A stretch of 10,164 bases of DNA from CAINVV01 sp038323575 (lineage in GTDB: Bacteria; Bacteroidota; Bacteroidia; Bacteroidales; Prolixibacteraceae): NCBI GenBank assembly GCA_038323575.1, contig JBBQHB010000133.1, positions 1 to 10,164 on the forward strand. The letters are read 5' to 3'. The first letter of the stretch is position 1. Every line of letters begins with the position of its first letter. The translations under genes were made by a program, and so were the position numbers. This document shows positions 5,611-10,164 of the stretch, one piece after another. The notes beneath the pieces were generated by a model. It was not told the DNA's origin. It ran no database searches and saw only the letters and a list, made by a program, of their open reading frames with translations.

Positions 5611-5891
5611 TTTTTAGGTCTATTGCAATTTTGTAGGATGCTAATTTACGATTTAAACTTGTTTCTGGTTCAATGTTTTAAAATTTGCCACGAAGCGCAT
5701 AAAGGAATTAAGACAAGGACGCAAAGAACTTTTTGGACATTCTGGTCAGTAAAGAAACAGATATTTTTACCTGTACATGTGGTATTTTACCATTTTCACG
5801 GCTTTCAGTTGCCTGAAAATGAAAGGGAATTTCGGGACCATCACCCAATTGGTCGTCCAGTCGTGAAGTCTTCTTGTCGTCCTGCCTTATT
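5611..5891. other. Gene-free spacer with degenerate repeat-like sequence
   Basis: No credible gene lies in these 281 bases. Positions about 5687-5735 (TTTGCCACGAAGCGCATAAA onward, with GACGCAAAGAAC) resemble a degenerate copy of the CCACGAAG/GCACAAAG type repeat often seen between Bacteroidetes genes. On the minus strand, just after the permease stop, is a purine-rich GACGACAAGAAGAC tract and a weak stem, GACCA (5837-5841) / TGGTC. There is no clear terminator with a T-run. Confidence 0.3.
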
Positions 5892-7121
5892 TCAGTGAAT
5901 CTCGTCGCTGAATAACTTCTCCGATATAAATCTGACAGGATACCATGCGGCAATGAAACCAATCAGCGAGACCGAGATAATTACAAGCACAATATCGGAA
6001 GGTTCAATTTTCATCGGGTAGGCATCGATGATAAAAGAGGAACCTCCTCCCGAAAGTTTCACCAGACCATAGGAGATCTGGGCCTGGCAAAACGCCAATC
6101 CGGCAAGGGTGCCGGTAACGGCTCCGAAAAAAGAGATCAGCCACCCTTCAAAAAGGAAAATGTTGCGGATGGTTCTTTTGTCGGCGCCCATGCTTTGCAG
6201 TATGGCAATATCCTCTTTCTTGTCGAGGATCAGCATGGTGAGGGAACCTACGATGTTAAAAGAGGCAATAACCAGAATCAGGATAAGGATCATGTAAGTA
6301 GCGTATTTCTCGCTTTGCATGGTTTTGTACAGGTAGTCGTGCTGCTGGTAACGGTTTTTGATCTCAAACCCGGTTCCGAGCAAAGCGGAAATTGCCTCTT
6401 TTACCTTCTTATCTGAAGCGCCCTCTTTCAGCTTCAGTTCAATGGCGCTGACCTTTTCAGGCATTTCAAATATCTCACGGGCAAATTCGATCGGAACGAT
6501 CACATATTTGGTGTCGATTTCCTGCTGAATGGAAAAAACACCTGAAGGGTTGATCAGTTTCTGGTTGAAATTCCCGGTAGGTAAAAGGGCAGATTCCCTT
6601 CCCTTTTTAGGTACGAAAACGCTGATGGGATCCATCTGCCTGACGCCTGCGGCAAGGTTGTAGGCAATCCCTTCGCCCAGTACGGCATAATTATTGACCC
6701 CATCTTTCAGCCTGAATTCCCCGGCTGTAATCATCGAGTCGATCCCCGACATTTTCTGATAATCCTCACCAACCCCTTTGATTGTTGCAAAAACCTGCCG
6801 GTCCTTGTAACGCAACAGGGCGTTGTCTTCCACGATTTCAGAATAATAAGCCAAATCCGGCATCCGGCGGAGTTCGTCGAATGACTGGCCGGCCGTAGAG
6901 AAACTTTTTCCCTCTTTGATGGTGATCCGGAGTTCGGGATCGAAGGAGGAAAAAAGAGATTTGATCAGTGAATCGAATCCGTTGAAACCGGACAGGCCAA
7001 TGATCAATCCCGTGGTGCCAACCGTCAGTCCAAACACGGAAATGGCCGAGATCAGGTTGATCAGGTTGGTCTTCTTCCTGGAAAAGAGATAACGTCTGGC
7101 TATGTAAAACGGGAAGTTCAA
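5892..7121 (-). CDS. LolC/LolE-type ABC transporter permease
   Basis: This 409-residue inner-membrane protein belongs to the FtsX/LolCE permease family, which with LolD moves lipoproteins off the inner membrane. It opens with the family start NFPFYIARRYLFSRKKTN. The first membrane helix is at about 21-45, followed by a large periplasmic domain (about 46-270). Three C-terminal helices lie at about 275-298, 325-346 and 375-396. The cytoplasmic coupling sequence DKKEDIAILQSMGADKRTI (300-318) is diagnostic of LolC/E. The start codon is TTG (7121-7119), supported by the exact match of the N-terminus to the family. The ATPase partner is not in the window. In Bacteroidetes a single permease of this type often replaces the LolC/LolE pair. 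It follows rbfA and a methyltransferase, probably in one operon. Confidence 0.92.
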   Translation of the reverse strand: MNFPFYIARRYLFSRKKTNLINLISAISVFGLTVGTTGLIIGLSGFNGFDSLIKSLFSSFDPELRITIKEGKSFSTAGQSFDELRRMPDLAYYSEIVEDNALLRYKDRQVFATIKGVGEDYQKMSGIDSMITAGEFRLKDGVNNYAVLGEGIAYNLAAGVRQMDPISVFVPKKGRESALLPTGNFNQKLINPSGVFSIQQEIDTKYVIVPIEFAREIFEMPEKVSAIELKLKEGASDKKVKEAISALLGTGFEIKNRYQQHDYLYKTMQSEKYATYMILILILVIASFNIVGSLTMLILDKKEDIAILQSMGADKRTIRNIFLFEGWLISFFGAVTGTLAGLAFCQAQISYGLVKLSGGGSSFIIDAYPMKIEPSDIVLVIISVSLIGFIAAWYPVRFISEKLFSDEIH

Positions 7122-7133
7122 CGCAGAATTATT

Positions 7134-7171
7134 AGTTATGAGTTATAAGATATGAGACATGAGATATGAGA
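7134..7171. repeat. Degenerate ATGAGATA/ATGAGTTA tandem repeat
   Basis: The segment ATTAGTTATGAGTTATAAGA, followed by TATGAGACATGAGATATGAG, consists of about four imperfect copies of an 8-9 base unit around TATGAG. It fills the whole gap between the methyltransferase stop and the TTG start of the permease. Similar low-complexity tracts are frequent between Bacteroidetes genes. Confidence 0.6.
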
Positions 7172-7993
7172 TCATTTGCAGGCAGTTACCAGCAAGCCGG
7201 TTCCTGTTTTATTATGGCTCTTTACATCAATAAAATTAAGAAAAGCACAGAAAGGGAAAACCACCAGATAGTAAAATGGCAAGATCAGGTAAAATATTTT
7301 GGAAAATCCCAGCAATAGAATTGGAAATTTCATCGACAGTTTCCATGCTGCCGATCCATATCTGCCGTAGGTATAAGAGACTTCCACCCGGGAGAATCCG
7401 GCTTTCAGTAATTTTCTGATGATATCTTCTTTGTTGTAGCCGTCTCTGACATGCTCTTCGATAAAACCGTGAACATCTCCTTCTTCATGGTGATCGCTGT
7501 CAGAGCCACCCTGGTCGGACGGCGTGGAGATCAGCAACAGGCCGCCGGGCTTCAGCGATTCGCTGAAATTTGCGAATACCTGTTCATCCTCCAGGATATG
7601 TTCCATGACATCTACCGAAAGAATCAGGTGATACTGGCTGACGGCTTGGTATTGTGTCAGGTCGGCTATTTCGAAGGTGACCAATCCGTCCTTACCGATC
7701 TGCCGGAAGAAAAGGTTGCAGTCATCTATCTGCTCCTGTTTGACATCCACTCCCAGAATTTCTGCATCAGGAAACATGCGGGAGATCCGGTAACAGTACT
7801 GCCCAAAGCCGGAACCCGCATCCAGGATATTCAGTTTCCCGGCAGGGTTTGAAATTTTAAACTCCTGCAGCGCTTTTTTGACATGCCAAGCCCTCAACAG
7901 CAGCAGATCAAGCAAATGATAGAACATTTTACGCAAAAAGGGAGTCCGGTTAAAGAGGTTTCCCAGTTGTCGCTTGATCGGATCGTAATGCAT
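7172..7993 (-). CDS. Class I SAM-dependent methyltransferase with hydrophobic C-terminus
   Basis: This 273-residue protein has the Rossmann-type methyltransferase core. The SAM-binding motif I is ILDAGSGFGQYCYRIS (56-71). An acidic residue follows strand 2 (ILGVDVKQEQ, 79-88), then LILSVDVMEHILED (123-136), and LKPGGLLLISTPSD (147-160). The histidine- and acid-rich loop DSDHHEEGDVHGFIEEHV (165-182) lies in the usual substrate region. A hydrophobic stretch at about 223-255 suggests membrane association, perhaps acting on a lipid or isoprenoid-like substrate, but this is not shown. It lies 20 bases after rbfA and ahead of the permease, so it is probably cotranscribed with them. The specific reaction is unknown. 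Confidence 0.85.
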   Translation of the reverse strand: MHYDPIKRQLGNLFNRTPFLRKMFYHLLDLLLLRAWHVKKALQEFKISNPAGKLNILDAGSGFGQYCYRISRMFPDAEILGVDVKQEQIDDCNLFFRQIGKDGLVTFEIADLTQYQAVSQYHLILSVDVMEHILEDEQVFANFSESLKPGGLLLISTPSDQGGSDSDHHEEGDVHGFIEEHVRDGYNKEDIIRKLLKAGFSRVEVSYTYGRYGSAAWKLSMKFPILLLGFSKIFYLILPFYYLVVFPFCAFLNFIDVKSHNKTGTGLLVTACK

Positions 7994-8013
7994 GAGCAGG
8001 GTATATTTGAAAC

Positions 8014-8355
8014 TTACTTCAGCAGGTTGTCTATCTTTTCAATATAGTCGAGACTGTCGTCGATAAAGAACTCCAGTTCAGGGACATGCCTGAGCTGGAA
8101 GCGGACTGCCTGACCCAGTTCGCCGCGAATGTGACCCTTGTGGAGTTTAATATCTTTCAGGATCTCAGCCGATCCTTCAGACGGAAAAATGCTGAGGTAA
8201 CACCGCGCAAGCGACATATCCCTGGTGATCCGGACGGCAGTTACGGAAACCATTTTACCTTTTGCCAGTGTGTGTGCTTCGCGCCGTAAAAACTCGCTCA
8301 GCTCTTTCTGGATGAGTCGGCCGATCTTATTCTGCCTGGTTGTAAATTGTTCCAT
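8014..8355 (-). CDS. rbfA: 30S ribosome-binding factor A
   Basis: RbfA binds the immature 30S subunit and helps process the 16S rRNA 5' end, notably in the cold. Translated from the ATG at 8355 the protein is 113 residues and starts MEQFTTRQNKIGRLIQKELS, like other Bacteroidetes RbfA. It then shows VSVTAVRITRDMSLARCYLS (the KH-fold strand-helix region) and ends LEFFIDDSLDYIEKIDNLLK, typical of the family. A longer open frame begins at 8379 with TTG. That start would overlap a promoter -7 element (8377-8384), so 8355 is chosen. The gene heads the rbfA-methyltransferase-permease run. It appears intact. Confidence 0.93.
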   Translation of the reverse strand: MEQFTTRQNKIGRLIQKELSEFLRREAHTLAKGKMVSVTAVRITRDMSLARCYLSIFPSEGSAEILKDIKLHKGHIRGELGQAVRFQLRHVPELEFFIDDSLDYIEKIDNLLK

Positions 8356-8376
8356 GATTTTACACTTAATTTTTGA

Positions 8377-8384
8377 CAAAAATA
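8377..8384 (-). promoter_or_regulatory. -7 promoter element for rbfA
   Basis: TATTTTTG on the minus strand matches TAnnTTTG exactly and lies 21 bases upstream of the rbfA ATG at 8355. No clear -33 TTG was found at the right spacing, so this is a half-supported call. If right, it starts the rbfA operon. Confidence 0.4.
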
Positions 8385-8468
8385 GGCAAAATGAACGGGT
8401 TATGCATTTTTTTCTATTCCGGTCCAGTTAAAAAAGATTAACCGGCCATTTTAGAAAAAATAAAATCC

Positions 8469-8476
8469 TACTTTTG
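8469..8476 (+). promoter_or_regulatory. -7 promoter element for the hexokinase gene
   Basis: TACTTTTG matches TAnnTTTG exactly. Transcription would start near 8483, giving a leader of about 90 bases before the hexokinase ATG. No good -33 TTG is visible at about 19 bases upstream, so confidence is moderate. Confidence 0.4.
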
Positions 8477-8507
8477 GTACAAATCAGAATTAAACGGAAG
8501 CAGCAAC

Positions 8508-8543
8508 AGAACAGCGATCGCTGTCTCCCAAAATTCTGTTCAC
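8508..8543 (+). promoter_or_regulatory. Palindrome in the hexokinase leader
   Basis: ACAGCGATCGCTGT (8511-8524) is a perfect 14-base palindrome. The flanking GAACAG (starting near 8508) can also pair with CTGTTC (near 8537-8542), so the leader RNA has two alternative hairpins. It could be an operator for a dimeric regulator or a leader structure. It sits about 50 bases upstream of the start codon. Confidence 0.35.
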
Positions 8544-8571
8544 TGAAGTTTTACCAATCAAAATTTTTAAG

Positions 8572-9780
8572 ATGAAGGAAAATATTTTCAAATTGTCAAC
8601 AGTTCAGCTGAAAGAGATTGCCATTGATCTTCAGCAAAAAGTGGAAAACGGATTGAAGAACCACAATACCGAAGTCCAGTGTATCCCGACCTACATCAAG
8701 CCAAAAACACTTGGCGTGGAGGGAGAAGCAACCGTATTGGATTTGGGTGGAACAAACTACCGTGCTGCAGTGGTTAGTTTCAAGGATGGTAAAACTAATA
8801 TTTATCCGGCTGATGGTTGGAGTAAAGACCTGAGCGTCATGAAAACGAAGGGTTTTACGGGCAAACAGCTTTTTGCAGAGCAGGCAACTTTTTTAAATGA
8901 TCTTACCATGCCGGGAAAGTCACCTATCGGTTATTGTTTTTCCTATCCTGCTGAATGTCTGCCTGACGGTGATGCAAAGCTGCTTCGCTGGACCAAAGGA
9001 GTCGACATCAAGGAGATGATCGATCAGCCGATCGGCAAGCCATTAATGGATTTCCTGAACAAACAGGGGAAAACCGAGTTTACTGCCGTGAAAGTGATCA
9101 ACGATACAGTGGCCAGCCTTTTTGCCGGATTAGCCGACAGTTCTTTCGATGGTTACATCGGACTGATCGTAGGTACCGGTACCAACATGGCAACCTTCAT
9201 CCATTCCGACCAGATTGGCAAACTGGACAAATCACTGAACTGGCAAGGTTTGACTCCTATCAACCTGGAGTCGGGAAATTACCGCCCGCTGCATCTCACA
9301 GCCATCGACGACCAGGTGGATGCCGCATCCGGCACCCAGGATGCACAACGGTTTGAAAAAGCCGTATCCGGAATGTACCTCGGAAAAGTATTCACAGCCC
9401 TCTTCCCGGAAGATGGATTTGATGATAACTTTGATTCCAAAGCATTGACAGATCTGATCGCCAAACCGGACAATCACAAAAAGAAACACATAAAAGCTGC
9501 ACGCAGGATTTACAAACGTTCAGCTAAACTCGTTGCCGCATCCCTTGCCGGTCTGGTGGCTGTCATGGTTTCCCACAACCCTGCTATCAAAAAAGTTTGC
9601 CTTACGGCAGAAGGAAGTCTTTTCTGGAGCAAAGTGAAGGACTGCAAAGAATACAACAAGCTGGTATCCAAAAATCTGGAAGCAGTTCTGGAAGAATTGG
9701 GTCTCGGAGAAGTAAAAGTAAAAGTTGTTGGTATTCACAATGCCAATTTGATCGGATCAGCGGTAGCGGCTTTATCCTAA
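8572..9780 (+). CDS. Hexokinase (eukaryotic-type fold)
   Basis: This 402-residue cytoplasmic enzyme should phosphorylate glucose or related hexoses at C6 using ATP. Motifs in order are the phosphate-1 loop LDLGGTNYRAA (56-66), the sugar-binding segment FSYPAE (123-128), LRWTKGVDIKE (138-148, equivalent to WTKGF in other hexokinases), and INDTVASLFAG (176-186), whose Asp178 is the likely catalytic base. After these come the phosphate-2 loop GLIVGTGTNMA (197-207), ESGNYRP (233-239) with a sugar-binding Glu, and a C-terminal adenosine-binding region around LTAEGSLFW (344-352). Length is near that of other Bacteroidetes hexokinases and slightly under yeast's. It is transcribed away from rbfA. A long repeat-built hairpin follows it. 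It feeds glycolysis and may serve sugars taken up by SusC-type systems, but no direct link is visible. Confidence 0.93.
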   Translation: MKENIFKLSTVQLKEIAIDLQQKVENGLKNHNTEVQCIPTYIKPKTLGVEGEATVLDLGGTNYRAAVVSFKDGKTNIYPADGWSKDLSVMKTKGFTGKQLFAEQATFLNDLTMPGKSPIGYCFSYPAECLPDGDAKLLRWTKGVDIKEMIDQPIGKPLMDFLNKQGKTEFTAVKVINDTVASLFAGLADSSFDGYIGLIVGTGTNMATFIHSDQIGKLDKSLNWQGLTPINLESGNYRPLHLTAIDDQVDAASGTQDAQRFEKAVSGMYLGKVFTALFPEDGFDDNFDSKALTDLIAKPDNHKKKHIKAARRIYKRSAKLVAASLAGLVAVMVSHNPAIKKVCLTAEGSLFWSKVKDCKEYNKLVSKNLEAVLEELGLGEVKVKVVGIHNANLIGSAVAALS

Positions 9781-9791
9781 ACGAAAGTGCC

Positions 9792-9897
9792 TTAAGTGAC
9801 TAAAGTGATCTAAAGTGACTAAAGTACTTGGAGCTTCAACGTTGCATTACTGTTAACTTTAGCTCACTTTAGTCACTTAAGTTCACTTTAGTCACTT
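9792..9897. repeat. Large imperfect inverted repeat built from an AAGTGACTAAAGTGA unit
   Basis: The left arm (9792-9825) has two near-copies of AAGTGACTAAAGTGA. The right arm (9855-9897) has two reverse-complement copies, TCACTTTAGTCACTT and CACTTTAGTCACTT. Paired, they form a stem of about 30 bases with a few mismatches around a loop of about 30. The element fills the gap between hexokinase and the next gene and ends four bases before its start codon. It lacks a T-run, so it is not a standard terminator. It may be a repeat-derived hairpin that stabilises the upstream mRNA 3' end. Confidence 0.75.
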
Positions 9898-9901
9898 CTT
9901 C

Positions 9902-10164
9902 ATGGTAACTTTCCTACAGCAATACGGCCTTTGGGGTCTTTTTTTCGCCGGGTTCCTCTCGGGATCCATTCTGCCGTTCAACTCTGAAGCGGTGATGTCG
10001 GTCCTGATTTTGGCAGGGGTGAACGGTCTCTCCTGCATTATCGTCGCTACAGCCGGAAATACGCTGGGAGGAATCTCCATCTTCTACCTTGGTTATCTTG
10101 GTAAAATTGAATGGATCGAAAAATACGGAAAGGTAAAAATGGAAAAGATCCATGCCATTTTACC
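9902..10164 (+). CDS. YqaA/DedA-like membrane protein (partial)
   Basis: The first 87 codons of an inner-membrane protein run off the right edge. From the ATG at 9902 it reads LWGLFFAGFLSGSILPFNSE, then a membrane stretch AVMSVLILAGVNG, then ATAGNTLGGISIFYLGYLG, then KIEWIEKYGK. The SILP-FNSE and GNTLGG patterns match YqaA, a short relative of the DedA/SNARE-associated family (E. coli YqaA has LLPGNSE and MGNSLGG). DedA-family members are linked to membrane lipid flipping and envelope homeostasis; the role of YqaA itself is not established. The start codon lies four bases after the large inverted repeat, so the hairpin may affect its translation. It is probably a partner or passenger in the hexokinase transcript. 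Confidence 0.8.
   Translation, partial: MVTFLQQYGLWGLFFAGFLSGSILPFNSEAVMSVLILAGVNGLSCIIVATAGNTLGGISIFYLGYLGKIEWIEKYGKVKMEKIHAIL

Noticed and set aside
5708..5962. 84-codon minus-strand open frame over the end of the permease
   Set aside because: It is out of frame with the permease, covers low-complexity intergenic sequence and has no family features.
7451..7852. 133-codon plus-strand open frame
   Set aside because: It is antisense to the methyltransferase, which carries clear SAM-binding motifs.
8356..8379. Longer rbfA from a TTG at 8379
   Set aside because: The extra residues are not found in typical RbfA, and the TTG lies inside the probable -7 promoter element.
9792..9897. CRISPR array
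   Set aside because: The repeats are in both orientations with no unique spacers of regular length, and no cas genes are seen.

Overview
The window looks like a chromosomal segment of a Bacteroidetes bacterium, probably Bacteroidales-like. It encodes an ECF sigma factor, a FecR-type anti-sigma factor with a DUF4974-type C-terminus and a SusC-like TonB-dependent receptor. It also has a hexokinase of the kind found in Bacteroidetes, promoter-like elements of the Bacteroidetes form TTG-N19-TAnnTTTG, and weak or absent Shine-Dalgarno sequences. All assignments come from reading the translations and known family motifs; no database search was run.

Region 1 (1-2240, minus strand) is a trans-envelope signalling and uptake cassette. 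It runs sigma factor, FecR anti-sigma factor, then the first 83 codons of a SusC/TonB-dependent receptor with an STN domain. A hairpin between fecR and the receptor gene may act as an attenuator.

Region 2 (2241-5610, minus strand) is a decaying accessory segment. It holds a VOC (glyoxalase-fold) remnant and a sugar-porter (MFS) remnant, then two intact genes: the specificity subunit of a type I restriction-modification system (hsdS) and an Abi_2/AbiD/F-like protein with HEPN-type motifs. Upstream lies what appears to be an N-terminus-to-C-terminus remnant of the methylase subunit (hsdM). The VOC and putative hsdM remnants each have a recognisable beginning and end joined out of frame, which indicates large internal deletions. 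The abi and hsdS genes overlap at ATGA and are probably translationally coupled.

The 390 bases between abi and the hsdM remnant contain no convincing protein gene. They do contain two well-spaced Bacteroidetes-type promoters, several RNA hairpins and a 40-bp near-perfect palindrome followed by a T-run just before the abi start codon. This is the most interesting part of the window: it could be a leader/attenuator or a small RNA partnered with the HEPN protein.

Region 3 (5892-8384, minus strand) is a core operon: rbfA, a class I SAM methyltransferase and a LolC/LolE-type permease that begins with a TTG codon. Region 4 (8469-10164, plus strand) holds a divergently transcribed hexokinase, a large repeat-built hairpin, and the start of a YqaA/DedA-like membrane protein running off the end of the window.
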